64,000 nucleotides of DNA from Micromonospora terminaliae. GTDB taxonomy: Bacteria > Actinomycetota > Actinomycetes > Mycobacteriales > Micromonosporaceae. The DNA lies in the NCBI RefSeq assembly GCF_009671205.1, contig NZ_CP045309.1:1922001-1986000 (forward strand), written 5' to 3'. Shown here one piece after another: positions 8,751 to 17,612 of the stretch. A program made the translations under genes and the position numbers. The notes beneath the pieces are model-generated. The model was not told the origin of the DNA. It was given only the letters and a program-made list of their open reading frames with translations, and did not search any database. Position 1 is the stretch's first letter; the number at the start of each line of letters is the position of its first letter.

Positions 8751-9091
8751 CGTCGAGCTGAGCAAAGCGAACACCACCAGACTGCCCTCCGGCAGCGGGA
8801 ACTACGCCAGCAGACCGCCGAGCGCGAGCGGACCATCGCCCGAAGGGGCGACATCGAATCCAGCTTCAGGAACTGCACACCAGGCTGACGGCGCTGGCCG
8901 AAGCCGGTGATGAGTTCATCCGGGAGCAGAAGGACCGGCAGGTGATCCGACGCGCACAGGAGTGGATCGCCACCAGCGGCACCGCGGCGACGGGCAGCGG
9001 CCTGGGCATGGCGGACATGTTGGCCGGTCACAGCCGCACGCTGCTGCAGGCTCAGGAGGAACTTACCGAGGCGTACGCGAACACCCCGTAG
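8751..9091 (+). pseudogene. Frameshifted remnant of a helical protein gene
   Basis: Two frames together look like one amphipathic helical protein. The first (from about 8751) reads AEQSEHHQTALRQREL and ends REL..AERERTIARRGD. A shift near 8850 leads into the second frame, with LQELHTRLTALAEAGDEF, REQKDRQVIRRAQEWIA and LLQAQEELTEAYANTP, ending at TAG 9089-9091. Neither frame alone has a start and a domain. The family is not recognised. It overlaps the unneeded 5' part of the membrane protein frame and adjoins another decayed gene, so this is a zone of decay. Confidence 0.45.
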
Positions 9092-9112
9092 TGGCTCGTC
9101 AGCGCGCCGCGC

Positions 9113-9312
9113 GTCCACCGCCCGCGACCCATGCCGGCGCGAGATATCCGAGCACGTCACCACCGCTGGCGGAATCGTCGAAGAGCGCCAGCGCGACGGC
9201 GGCGGTCAGCAGCGGGGCGCGGCCACGACCGCTGCCTCGAGGTCGTTGTGCAACATCCGCGGGCCACTCGCCGGTGCCACACGAACCGGTGGTAGGCCGC
9301 CTCCGCGAGTCG
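9113..9312 (-). pseudogene. Decayed fragment of an SMC-like ATPase C-terminus
   Basis: This segment is a clear homologue of 14026-14225, the 3' part of the ATPase gene at 13869-16358. The match runs through three frames. AYHRFVWHRRVARG matches ACHRIVWRRRVARG. After a shift, HNDLEAAVVAAP then AVALALFDD and GGDVLGYL match HDDIEKAVVAAS, TVALALFDD and GGDVLGYL. After another shift, SRRHGSRAVD matches SRRHGSRAVG. At least two frameshifts and loss of the rest of the gene make it non-functional. It shows that a second, related ATPase locus once existed here or was copied here. Confidence 0.78.
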
Positions 9313-9518
9313 GGCGAAGCTCAACCTACGCGACGACGTCGTGGTGCCTGATGTCCACAAGAGAGCAAAGAGTTCCGTCAGCTTCAAGTTCATCGGGGAC
9401 AACGACTTGTTCACCAATAGGACACAATGGAGTGCGGGTGCCGCTGTAGCTTTCCTGCTGGCAGCAACTCCCGTGGATGGGCCGTCAGTTGGCCGGGATC
9501 CCCAGTGAGGGGGCAGTC

Positions 9519-10805
9519 ATGGCAAGTCAGGTTCGCGCTCGCCGGAAGGTCGTGTGCGCGGTCGTCGCCGGTGTCCTCGCCGCCGGGTCCCCGGTCGCGA
9601 TCGTCAGCCCGTCGGCATCCGCAGCCCGCACGAGCACGTCCGCCAACGCCGTCATCGTCTGGGACCGCAACGCGCAATCCGCGATCTGGGACGTGGCGGG
9701 CCAACAGCCGCAGGTCCAGGCGCGCAGCTTCGCGATGGTGCACGGTGCCGTCTATGACGCGGTCAACGCCATCGCCGGACGGAAATACCAGCCGTACCTG
9801 ATCGCGCCGGCCACCAACGGCCGGGAGTCGGTGGACGCGGCGGTTGGGACCGCGGCCTTCCAGGTGCTCAGCTCCCTGTTCCCGAACCAGCAGGCGCGGC
9901 TGCAGACGCAATACGACGAGTGGCTGGCGACCATTCCCAACGGCAGCGCGAAGCGCGGTGGCATCTCCGTGGGCAGCCGGACGGCCGCCGCGATGATCAG
10001 CGCACGGCAGAACGACGGGGCGTTCGGCAACCCGGCCTGGCCGGTCGGCACCGAGCCCGGCCAGTGGCGGCCCACTCCGCCGACCAACGCCAACGACGGG
10101 GCATGGGTGGCGACTCTCAAGCCGTTCCTCCTCCTCAGCGCGTCGATGTTCCGCTCATCCGGCCCGCCCGCGCTCACCAGCGAGCAGTACGCCCGGGACT
10201 TCAACGAGGTCAAGGCGATCGGCGCGGTCAACAGCCCGATCCGGACGGCGGACCAGACTCAGGCAGCGATCTGGTGGCACGATCGGCACCTGGGCGAGTG
10301 GGAGATCAAGCGCCAGCTCGCCACGACCCAACGGCTGAACCCGCTGCAGACGGCGCGGATGTTCGCGATGGTCGACCTCGCGGAGGCCGATGCCACGACC
10401 GCCTGTTACAACGAGAAGGCCGCCTGGTCGTTCTGGCGGCCGGTCACCGCCGTCCAGCTGGCCGACACCGACGGCAACCCGGCCACCGAGGCCGAACCCA
10501 CCTGGATGCCGCTTCTCGTCACGCCGCCCCACCCCGACTTCACGTCCGGGCACACCTGCTTCACCGCGGCGAGCATGCTGGCGCTGAAGCACTTCTTCGG
10601 CCGGGACGACATCCCGTTCAGCGCCTACAGCGAAGCCTCGGGCACCACTCGGTACTTCGGCAGCTTCTCTGCGGCCATCGCCGAGGTCATCGAGGCCCGC
10701 ATCTGGGGCGGCATCCACACCCGCACGGCCGACGTCGAGGGCGCGAAGATCGGCGCCAAGGTCACCGGTTACATGATTGAGAACTACTTCCGCCCGCGAC
10801 GGTGA
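9519..10805 (+). CDS. Secreted vanadium-dependent haloperoxidase (PAP2 fold)
   Basis: A 428-residue protein with an N-terminal signal peptide: basic VRARRK, hydrophobic VVCAVVAGVLAA, and a likely cut after SASA near residue 36. The three vanadate-binding PAP2 motifs are present: KAAWSFWRP (K-x6-RP) near 300, PHPDFTSGHTC (the SGH core with catalytic His) near 342, and ARIWGGIHTRTAD (R-x5-H-x3-D) near 398. The family oxidises halides with peroxide or acts as acid phosphatase, outside the membrane. The ATG at 9519 has a GAGGGGG site upstream. It appears monocistronic. Confidence 0.9.
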   Translation: MASQVRARRKVVCAVVAGVLAAGSPVAIVSPSASAARTSTSANAVIVWDRNAQSAIWDVAGQQPQVQARSFAMVHGAVYDAVNAIAGRKYQPYLIAPATNGRESVDAAVGTAAFQVLSSLFPNQQARLQTQYDEWLATIPNGSAKRGGISVGSRTAAAMISARQNDGAFGNPAWPVGTEPGQWRPTPPTNANDGAWVATLKPFLLLSASMFRSSGPPALTSEQYARDFNEVKAIGAVNSPIRTADQTQAAIWWHDRHLGEWEIKRQLATTQRLNPLQTARMFAMVDLAEADATTACYNEKAAWSFWRPVTAVQLADTDGNPATEAEPTWMPLLVTPPHPDFTSGHTCFTAASMLALKHFFGRDDIPFSAYSEASGTTRYFGSFSAAIAEVIEARIWGGIHTRTADVEGAKIGAKVTGYMIENYFRPRR

Positions 10806-11024
10806 CGCGCCGGGCCTCCGCCTGGGTGAGCGCGGTGGTGACGACTGCTGGACGGCCGGCCGCTCAATACCGCCCGTGCGGGCAGACGCATGTTCGCATG
10901 GCCGCCGCGCCCGGGCTACCTGCCGTTTCCCGTCGCACTCAAGGTTGGCTCCGGCCGACTCCCCGATAAGGATCGCGATCAGGCTACGTCCGAGACGCGA
11001 TCGTGGCGAGGCCACTGCTCCGGC

Positions 11025-11810
11025 TCATGCGGACAGCAGTCTACGGAGCCGCTCGTCGAGGCTGATGAGCCGCTGCAGCGACGTGGGTGCCTCGGTGGCG
11101 AGGGTCCGCACGGTGTGCATGACAGCGTGCCGCAGCTCGATGAGCGGAGCAGAAACCTCGCTCTCCCACTTCGCTGCGCTGTAGTCACCGAACGCCCCGC
11201 GTAGCGCATCCGTCTTCTTCACGATCTTCAGCAGGTCGGTGAAATCCATCGCCGCGACGATGTCGGCGACGACATCCTCGCGCTGCTCCGTGGCGAGTCG
11301 ATCCCGGATCCGCTCCTGACGGGACTGCGGTAGCAGCAACAGAGCCTTCTCCTGGTCGGCGAACAACGCACGGGTCCGCTCTGCCAGATAAAGTTCGAAG
11401 GCACTGACCAGCAGATAGAAGTAGGTACGCCCGGGCTGCTTGTTGAGGTCGGCCGGGCTGACGATCCCGACGATGTCATGACCATCGACGACGAACAGGA
11501 ACTTGGCGCGTCTGAGGGCCGGCAGGAGGGTGGCCAGCGGTGTGTCGCCGGCGATGACCCGGGAGGCGGTCAGCGGACGGGTGTGCGCGGCGAGTGTCCC
11601 GGGCTGGTCGACCAGGTCCGCGCGGTGGACGTAGCCGCAGATCTCCCCCTCCCGGGTCACGGGCGCAGAGTCGAAGCCGGCGTCGGCCAGGGCGTTGGCG
11701 ACGTCCAAGACGGGCGTGTCCGCGCCGTAGCAGAGGACGCGAGCGATCGGTGTCTGCAGATGTCGCGTGCGGATCGCCGTCGCGATGTCGTCGGAATGCC
11801 CGTGGATCAT
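11025..11810 (-). CDS. CBS-pair protein with HEPN-like C-terminal domain
   Basis: A 261-residue protein. Residues about 1-125 hold two CBS motifs (PVLDVANALADAGFDSAPV..GEICGYVHRADL and TPLATLLPALRRAKFLFVV..IVGIVSPADL), which normally bind adenine nucleotides. The rest is helical (YFYLLVSAFELYLAERTRAL and onward). It ends with IELRHAVMHTVRTL, which fits the HEPN RNase signature R-polar-x3-H (R227, H232). HEPN domains act as RNases in many toxin and phage-defence proteins, so a nucleotide-gated RNase is a reasonable guess. The start at 11810 is uncertain. A protein with the mirrored domain order lies at 57967-58713. Confidence 0.7.
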   Translation of the reverse strand: MIHGHSDDIATAIRTRHLQTPIARVLCYGADTPVLDVANALADAGFDSAPVTREGEICGYVHRADLVDQPGTLAAHTRPLTASRVIAGDTPLATLLPALRRAKFLFVVDGHDIVGIVSPADLNKQPGRTYFYLLVSAFELYLAERTRALFADQEKALLLLPQSRQERIRDRLATEQREDVVADIVAAMDFTDLLKIVKKTDALRGAFGDYSAAKWESEVSAPLIELRHAVMHTVRTLATEAPTSLQRLISLDERLRRLLSA

Positions 11811-11919
11811 GCCGACAGTGTGTCGTGGCGGCGGCCGGGTCGACGACGGGGGTGACGTCGACGCGGCGCGGTCGTGCCTCACCGCCCGGCGCCGACCAGT
11901 CCGCCGGCCATGGGCGCAG

Positions 11920-12453
11920 CTATCCGGGTCTCTCGACGGCGGTCACGTCAGCCGCCTCGTCTCCGAAGAACACCCGGACCGCCGCCCGCACCTCCTGCGT
12001 GTCGTTGGCCATGGCCGTACGAGCCTGGGCGAGCAACGCCTGGGGTTCGGCCTGCCGCTGCCAGTCGAGGTCGGCCAGCAACTGGTCGATGTCCGGCACG
12101 TGCCGTTCGCCGGTCAGCGCGCGGGCTGGTGGCCGGAGGTCCATGAGGTGGCAGAGCAGTCGCAGCGGCCGGTGTCCGTACACGCGGGTGCCGCTGGGCA
12201 GGGCGGGCAGGCCGTAGGTGAGCAGCCGCGTCACGGCGCCGTCGAGCAGCGGGGTCGCCCAGTGGGCGTTGTCGAACAGGCTGTTCGAGGTGGCCTGCGG
12301 CAGGCCGAGGCCGGCCACCACCTGGTTGACTTGGTCCGCTGCGGCTTGGGCGACGACGAAGACGTGGGGTGAGACTCGGCTGCGGTGGAAGACCTCCGAC
12401 CACACGCGGCCCTGCGCTGACGATGTCACCGGGGCGTTACGCGAGGTGCTCAC
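11920..12453 (-). CDS. Hypothetical protein, SMC-like ATPase operon
   Basis: 177 residues starting MSTSRNAPVTSSAQGRVWSEVF. It looks soluble and mostly helical (VFVVAQAAADQVNQVVAGLG, AQARTAMANDTQEVRAAVRVFFGD). No family recognised. Its start overlaps the upstream gene's end by 17 bases, so it is translationally coupled to the 172-residue protein and probably belongs to the same operon as the ATPase. It might instead be a short host gene unrelated to the ATPase. Confidence 0.65.
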   Translation of the reverse strand: MSTSRNAPVTSSAQGRVWSEVFHRSRVSPHVFVVAQAAADQVNQVVAGLGLPQATSNSLFDNAHWATPLLDGAVTRLLTYGLPALPSGTRVYGHRPLRLLCHLMDLRPPARALTGERHVPDIDQLLADLDWQRQAEPQALLAQARTAMANDTQEVRAAVRVFFGDEAADVTAVERPG

Positions 12454-12955
12454 GTGAGGATCCCTCCTGGTCGTTGCGCTGACGAGCGATGTCGAGCAGG
12501 CGGCCGAGGGCCGCGCGGGTCCGGCCGGTCACGGTGGCGAGGGCACCGAGCGGGTCGATGTGCCGGCGTTCGGCCAGGTCCTCGTAGACGGCGAGCAGGT
12601 CGGCCTCGAACCCGTCCGCAGTCGCGCCGCGGGCCTGGGCGAGCTCCGCGAGGCGGCCCTCGATGTAGCGGCTCGCCATCACCTGGTACGCCCCGACGCT
12701 GGGCATGTGGTGAAACTCCGCCACCATGTCGTCGACGTGCCGGCCCATCCGGTGCAGGACCGCGGATGTGATGCCGTGCCGGCGTACCTCGGGGGCTGCC
12801 TCGTTGGAGATGCGGATGACGACCTCGTCCGGTCCGTTGATCTCGTCTGATCCGGTGTCGCTGTTCCAGCGGGCCGTGACGACGAAGCCGTCGTCCCGTC
12901 GGGACAGTTCGAGGGACGGGTCGGGCACGGCGTGGAGGGGATTCTTCTGGGGCAT
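12437..12955 (-). CDS. Hypothetical protein, SMC-like ATPase operon
   Basis: 172 residues from ATG 12955 (MPQKNPLHAVPDPSLELSRRD). The N-terminal part is beta-like (GFVVTARWNSDTGSDEINGPDEV), and the rest is helical (DMVAEFHHMPSVGAYQVMAS, ADGFEADLLAVYEDLAERRH, and an Arg-rich RLLDIARQRNDQ). No family recognised. A longer frame to 13021 has no better start. It overlaps the next gene by 17 bases and lies 75 bases after the DUF4190-like gene. Confidence 0.65.
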   Translation of the reverse strand: MPQKNPLHAVPDPSLELSRRDDGFVVTARWNSDTGSDEINGPDEVVIRISNEAAPEVRRHGITSAVLHRMGRHVDDMVAEFHHMPSVGAYQVMASRYIEGRLAELAQARGATADGFEADLLAVYEDLAERRHIDPLGALATVTGRTRAALGRLLDIARQRNDQEGSSREHLA

Positions 12956-13030
12956 GCGTTCCTGTCTTTCCGGCGGCCTTGTGGGCGCCTGTTTCCGGGG
13001 CCGCGGTGGCAGCCGTGTCACACCTGTTGT

Positions 13031-13471
13031 TCAGGGCGTCGGGGTGGCGGCGCTCAGGATGCTGCCGAAGAACACCATGACGGTGAAGAGGATCATCGGG
13101 CCGACGAAGACGTAGCCCAGGACGAGACCGGCGACCGCCATCCCATGCCCCGACCGCATGCCGTCGCGGGTCTCCCGCAGGGCCAGATGGCCGAGGATGA
13201 CCGCCAGGACGCAGGGCAGCCCGAACAGGCACCAACCGCCGAGCACGCCGAGGATCCCGAGCACCAGCGACGCCGTCGCCATGCCCGAGGTCAAGATGGG
13301 CTGGACGGTCAGCCGCTGCCCGCCCGCCGGGTAGCCGCCGCCCGGGTAGGGCATGGCCGGGAGCGGCGCGTACCCGCCGGTGGGCGCGGACACCGGGGGA
13401 TACGGCCCCAGGACGGCGGGCAGCGGCGGCTGCGGGCGGGTGGGGTCGAGGCCGGGCTGCGGGTAGGTCAT
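13031..13471 (-). CDS. DUF4190-like small membrane protein
   Basis: 146 residues from ATG 13471 (MTYPQPGLDPTRPQ). A Pro/Gly-rich cytoplasmic tail of about 55 residues is followed by two hydrophobic helices (ATASLVLGILGVLGGWCLFG and GLVLGYVFVGPMILFTVMVF). Between them is the DUF4190 connector LAVILGHLALRE. Such proteins are common in actinomycetes and their function is unknown. The start overlaps the upstream gene's stop (ATGA), so it is cotranscribed with the ATPase. That could place the complex at the membrane, or it may just be a passenger. Confidence 0.78.
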   Translation of the reverse strand: MTYPQPGLDPTRPQPPLPAVLGPYPPVSAPTGGYAPLPAMPYPGGGYPAGGQRLTVQPILTSGMATASLVLGILGVLGGWCLFGLPCVLAVILGHLALRETRDGMRSGHGMAVAGLVLGYVFVGPMILFTVMVFFGSILSAATPTP

Positions 13472-13872
13472 CGGTGCGGTTCCGTTCTTCCATCGAGGTG
13501 GGTGAGCAGGGCGCTCACCTCGGTGTGCAGGCGACGCAGCTCCGCGGCCGTCGGCGCCAGCTCGTAGCAGTGGTGGTGGGCGGCAGCCGACAGGGCCGCC
13601 CAGGTGAAGGCGACCCGCCGGGCGACGGCGGGGCCGGGCCCGAACCGGCCGCGCAGCATCAGCTGTTTCGCCCGGCCCTGCCGGCACGCGGCCACCACGG
13701 GGCGGGTGCGCCGCCAGTAGGCGTCGATGCCGCCTTCGAGGGCGAGCCGGATCAGGCAGGCGCACGCCCGCGGCCACCAGCCGGCGGTCACCGCGGCGGC
13801 GCCGAGTGGTCCGGTGCCGCGCAGCATCTGGTCGGCCGCCGCCAGGCAGTGCCGGGGCGTCGGCGCGGTCAC
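13468..13872 (-). CDS. Small helical protein coupled to SMC-like ATPase
   Basis: 134 residues from GTG 13872 (VTAPTPRHCLAAADQML). It is wholly helical, with a mid-protein LIRLALEGGIDAYWRR and a C-terminal FTWAALSAAAHHHCYEL followed by TAAELRRLHTEVSALLTHL. The pattern of an aromatic, LS and a His cluster near the C-terminus resembles HEPN-type or nucleic-acid-associated helical bundles, but the match is weak. Its GTG overlaps the ATPase stop (GTGA), and its own stop overlaps the next start (ATGA). This tight coupling implies a partner role with the ATPase. Confidence 0.72.
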   Translation of the reverse strand: MTAPTPRHCLAAADQMLRGTGPLGAAAVTAGWWPRACACLIRLALEGGIDAYWRRTRPVVAACRQGRAKQLMLRGRFGPGPAVARRVAFTWAALSAAAHHHCYELAPTAAELRRLHTEVSALLTHLDGRTEPHR

Positions 13873-16358
13873 GACCGGACCTCGGCGCCGTTGCGGGGCG
13901 CGGGCACGGCAGCGGCGTGGGCCCGCAGCGCTTCGGCGAGGTGGCGGGCGTCCGAGACCAGGACGGGCAGGTCGAACAGGTACGCCCCGTGCACGCCCTC
14001 CTTGCACGCCTTGTACGCGCCCACCGCCCGCGACCCGTGCCGGCGACTCAGGTACCCCAGGACGTCACCGCCCCGGTCGGCGTCGTCGAACAGCGCCAGC
14101 GCGACGGTGGTGGTCAGCCTGCGGGACGCGGCCACGACGGCCTTCTCGATGTCGTCGTGCGGCACACCGCGGGCTACCCGCCGCCGCCACACGATCCGGT
14201 GGCAGGCCGCCTCGATCGCCGAGCGGCACAGCTCCGCCACCACCGGCCCGCGCACCTCGGAGGCGATCTCCTCGGTGTGGGCCAGGGCGTACGCGTCGTC
14301 GAGGTAGCGGGTCACCGGGTCGGAGCCGGGCCGCAGCGTCACCACCGACCGCTCCGCGCGGGTCACCTCCACGATGCGGGACCGACCCAGGTCGAGGCGC
14401 GCGAGCGCGTCGGGCAGCCGGGTGTCGTGGGTGAAGACCACCACCTGCCGCTGCTCGGCCAGCTCGGCGAGCACCCGCGCCAGGCCGTCCACCTTGGCCG
14501 GGTCCATACTCTGCACCGGGTCGTCGACCACGATGAACCGGAACGGGCTCTCCGGCGCGCAGCCACGCGGCAGGAACGTCGCCAGCCCCAGGGCGTGCAT
14601 CTCGCCCTGGCTCATCACCCCGAGGGCGGTGCCGTTGTCCGTGCCGTCCACGCTGACCGGGATCACCACCCGCCGCCGGGTGTTCATACCCGCCAAGGTC
14701 ATCGCGCCCAGCTCGACGTTGCTCTCCTGCCGCAGCTGCGCCCAGATCCGCTGCGAGTGCTCCGCGAACGGCGCTACCCGCTGGTTGCGCAGCTGCGCCC
14801 CGGTGGCCTTCAGCCATGCCCGCGCCGCCTTCACTCGCGCGAGGGCGCGTTCCTGCTCCGGCAGCGTTGCGGCCGACGCGATCCAGGCCCGCAGCTCGGC
14901 GGCCACCGCCTGCCAGCCGGTGTCGCGCTGGCGGAGCAGATCCTTCGCGTACGCCTGCGCGGTCTGCGCCGCCGCGAGCACCGCCGGGTACCGGGCGGTC
15001 AGGTGGTGGGCCAGCTCCTCCGGCCCGCCCGGTGCCAGCCGCAGCGCCGTCACCGCCGTGTGCAGGTCGCCGACCGGCACCCCGTCGCCGTCGCCGGTGG
15101 GCACGTCCAGGTCGTCGATCAAATAGTGCGCCCGCTGCAGCAGCGCGGTCAGCCGGGCAGAGGCGGCCTGGGCGGCGAGGGTGCGGTCGCGCAGCTCCGC
15201 CAGGGACTCGGCCGCGCTGATCCGCCAGCTGTCGTCGAGGCGGCCGGTCGCGCAGACCGGGCACGGCCCGTCACCTTGGTCGTCGTGGTGCTCGACGGCC
15301 AGCCGGAGCAGCTCTGCGCTGCGCAGCGACGCCCGCGACCGGCCGCCGTCGTGCCGGCGTGCCTCCGCGGCGGCCTCCCGCAGCTGCCCGGCGAGGCGGG
15401 TCACCTCGTCGGTGTCGGGCAGCTGCATCGCCGCCAGGCGCCGGCAGAGAAGCACCGCCTCGTCGTCGGTCGGGTCCTCCGGCTCGTCGAGGATCGCCGT
15501 CAGCATCGCCAGGTCGGCCGCACCCCGGGTGCGCAGCAGCCCGGCGGCCCCCCAGGCCCGGTCGCCGTCGATCCCGGCGAGGCGGGCGGCGAGGGCGGCG
15601 CGCTGTCCGCGTACCTCCTTGATGGTGGTGTCGAGGGGGCGCGCGGCGGCCATCAGGCGGCGGTCGGCGTCGGTGATCGCCTCCAGGCCGAGGATCGCGG
15701 AGATGGCGTCGAAGAGCTGGCTCTGCGTGCCGGCGGTGAGCCGGCCCAGCTCGGCGGCGGTGAGGAACGGCCGGTACAGCTCCAGCGGCCGGGCCAACCC
15801 CAGCTCGGCGAGGTCCTGGTGGCTGCCGCGTGCGCTGGTGACCATCACCTGGGCGTCGCCCAGCTCCGCCTCCGACGACCAGGAACGGACCACCCGGGTG
15901 GGCGTGGCCACCCCGTCGACGCGCAGCTCGACGGCGATCCGGCACGGGTCGCCGGCGTGCAGGTTGCGCCACCCGGTACGCCACACGCTGTTGCGATCCG
16001 CCCAGCGCGCGCTGTCCCCGGTCAGGGCAAGTTCCACGGCCTCGGCGAAGCTGGACTTGCCGGAGCCGTTGCGCCCGACCACCACGGTCAGCCCGGGGCC
16101 GGGCTCGATGGTGAGGGTGCGCTCCGGGCCGACGCCGCGGAACCCGGCGACGGTGACCGAAGAGAGCCAGATCCGCTCCCGCAGCTCGTCCGTCGCGGTG
16201 CGCTGCGGCTCCAGTGCGGTCGGCGCGCCGGCGAGCGCCGCGGCCAGGTCGGCCTCGCCGCTCAGTGCGGCGAGGACTACTTCGGCGGTGTCATCGGGTA
16301 CGCGGTCGGCGGCGAGCCGGTCGAAGATCAGCTCGACCAGGGGTTCGGTGTGGTTCAT
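13869..16358 (-). CDS. Rad50/SMC-like AAA ATPase with CxxC hook
   Basis: An 829-residue protein from ATG 16358, with GGAGG 8 bases upstream. Walker A GRNGSGKSS lies near residue 98 after FRGVGPERTLTIEPG. Coiled-coil arms flank a zinc-hook-like CPVC near 365. The ABC signature SQGEMHALG lies near 585, Walker B FIVVDDPVQSMDP near 608, and the switch His in VVFTHD follows. The C-terminal 170 residues (ACHRIVWRRRVARGVPHDD and onward) are extra, and could be a DNA-binding or effector domain. It resembles RloC/PrrC-type and other defence ATPases more than housekeeping RecN or SbcC, since no SbcD nuclease is adjacent. A decayed relative of its C-terminus sits at 9113-9312. Confidence 0.85.
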   Translation of the reverse strand: MNHTEPLVELIFDRLAADRVPDDTAEVVLAALSGEADLAAALAGAPTALEPQRTATDELRERIWLSSVTVAGFRGVGPERTLTIEPGPGLTVVVGRNGSGKSSFAEAVELALTGDSARWADRNSVWRTGWRNLHAGDPCRIAVELRVDGVATPTRVVRSWSSEAELGDAQVMVTSARGSHQDLAELGLARPLELYRPFLTAAELGRLTAGTQSQLFDAISAILGLEAITDADRRLMAAARPLDTTIKEVRGQRAALAARLAGIDGDRAWGAAGLLRTRGAADLAMLTAILDEPEDPTDDEAVLLCRRLAAMQLPDTDEVTRLAGQLREAAAEARRHDGGRSRASLRSAELLRLAVEHHDDQGDGPCPVCATGRLDDSWRISAAESLAELRDRTLAAQAASARLTALLQRAHYLIDDLDVPTGDGDGVPVGDLHTAVTALRLAPGGPEELAHHLTARYPAVLAAAQTAQAYAKDLLRQRDTGWQAVAAELRAWIASAATLPEQERALARVKAARAWLKATGAQLRNQRVAPFAEHSQRIWAQLRQESNVELGAMTLAGMNTRRRVVIPVSVDGTDNGTALGVMSQGEMHALGLATFLPRGCAPESPFRFIVVDDPVQSMDPAKVDGLARVLAELAEQRQVVVFTHDTRLPDALARLDLGRSRIVEVTRAERSVVTLRPGSDPVTRYLDDAYALAHTEEIASEVRGPVVAELCRSAIEAACHRIVWRRRVARGVPHDDIEKAVVAASRRLTTTVALALFDDADRGGDVLGYLSRRHGSRAVGAYKACKEGVHGAYLFDLPVLVSDARHLAEALRAHAAAVPAPRNGAEVRS

Positions 16359-16471
16359 CAGGCGACCTCCGGGGAGGGCATCGAAGGTGGACGGTTTCCG
16401 GCTCGGGCCGGTTCGCTGGCGGTGGTGGTGCGACGACGCTGTGCGCTTGCCCTCTGTGAAGTGATCGGCGG

Positions 16472-16639
16472 TCACGCCGGCAGTGCAACAGGACAATCGG
16501 GGCTGGCCAGGCAGGTCCGGGCCGGTGGAGTGCCGCGGTGACCGATCGGGTCGACCGTCGTCGCGGCGGCCGGCAGAAGGCCGAGCGGCTGGTGCGGGCG
16601 GAATCCCGGACCGGCCCAGGGTGCTTGTACGAAGGTCAT
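16472..16639 (-). CDS. Short ORF upstream of the SMC-like ATPase
   Basis: A 55-codon frame from ATG 16639 (MTFVQAPWAGPGF), ending CPVALPA at TGA 16474-16472. It is preceded by an excellent GGAGGAG site 6 bases from the ATG, which is the main reason to call it. The product is Pro/Ala-rich with two Cys and no recognised domain. It ends 113 bases before the ATPase start and could be the first gene or a leader of that operon. It could also be a chance frame with a fortuitous ribosome binding site. Confidence 0.45.
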   Translation of the reverse strand: MTFVQAPWAGPGFRPHQPLGLLPAAATTVDPIGHRGTPPARTCLASPDCPVALPA

Positions 16640-16761
16640 CGTCTTCTCCTCCAGGCGCGTGGTGTCCGCGGATCGACGGTCGATCGATCCGCCCGAGGGG
16701 GTGGTGGGAAGCTGTGGCGCTGTGTCGGCAGTGGATTAGCCGGCTTGCCTGGCGGGCCGGG

Positions 16762-17580
16762 TCAGTTGGGGAGGGCCGCGTGCCAGTCGTGCAGGAAGGC
16801 GTCGACCAGGGCGTGCGCCCGTGGGCGAACGTCGAAGGTTTCCTCGACTCGGCGGCGGGCCATGTGCGACAGGCCGTCGGCGGCCTCGTTGAGGGCGTGC
16901 CCGCTGTGCCCCTTCACGTGCGCGAACGACAGGTCCGGCCGGCGACTCACCTGATCAGCGAGCCGGACCAGCGTTGGCCGGTCAGCCCACCGGCGCTGGC
17001 GCAGGCTGTAGCCGGCCGACATGGCCGACACCTCACCGGCCTGCCACCGGCGCAGCCAGCGCAGCGCCACCGTGCTGTCCAGCAACACCGTCATCCCCGC
17101 CGGCGCCTCCTCGTACGCCGAGAGCAGGAAGTCCACCGCCCGCAACTCGTTGATCAGCACCCGCGACGCCCCGGTCGGGTCCAGCCGGCCGGTGCCCCGG
17201 CCGCGCAGGCCGTAGTGGCCGTCGCTGACCACGTACGCGATGCCGCCGGCGCGGCCCTTCCAGCTGGCGTCGGTCGCGGCGACGACCGGCGCGGACACCG
17301 CCGCCCAGCGCGTGACCCGGCCGCGGCCGCGCTGCTGGTCCGGCTGTGGGCGGCAGGCCGTGCCGTGCACGGTGGCGAGCTGTTCGGCGGTGTCCAGGAG
17401 TTCGGCGGCCGAGGCGAGCTCGTCGTAGTTCGCCGCGGTGAGCGCGAGCGTGACCGCGTCGCCGATCCGCTGACAGTCCGCGCAGGTGGTGCCGTGGACG
17501 TAGCGACGCAGGGGGAGAGCGCGGGCGTGCAGGGGAGTGGGGAGAAGGTCCAGGACACGGAGGAACTCATCGGGACGCAC
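16762..17580 (-). CDS. RNase HI-like protein
   Basis: 272 residues from GTG 17580, with AGGAGG 4 bases upstream. The C-terminal RNase H fold has its acidic residues in place: AATDASWKG (first Asp, near 118), INELRAVDF (Glu), VLLDSTVAL (second Asp), and HVKGHSGHALNEAADGLSH (His flap, Asn-Glu and final Asp). RNase HI cuts the RNA strand of RNA:DNA hybrids. The N-terminal 110 residues (with CADCQRIGDAVTLAL) are an extension absent from RnhA, so this is a variant, perhaps linked to the ATPase gene downstream. It may be cotranscribed with it, 123 bases apart. Confidence 0.85.
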   Translation of the reverse strand: MRPDEFLRVLDLLPTPLHARALPLRRYVHGTTCADCQRIGDAVTLALTAANYDELASAAELLDTAEQLATVHGTACRPQPDQQRGRGRVTRWAAVSAPVVAATDASWKGRAGGIAYVVSDGHYGLRGRGTGRLDPTGASRVLINELRAVDFLLSAYEEAPAGMTVLLDSTVALRWLRRWQAGEVSAMSAGYSLRQRRWADRPTLVRLADQVSRRPDLSFAHVKGHSGHALNEAADGLSHMARRRVEETFDVRPRAHALVDAFLHDWHAALPN

Positions 17581-17612
17581 GACGCCTCCTGACGTCTCGG
17601 TTGCGGGCAATG

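Noticed and set aside
13806..16541. Long open frame (about 911 codons) on the plus strand opposite the SMC-like ATPase gene
   Set aside because: It is an antisense shadow of the GC3-rich minus-strand gene. Its product is Arg/His/Val-rich with no domain, while the minus strand has all ATPase motifs.
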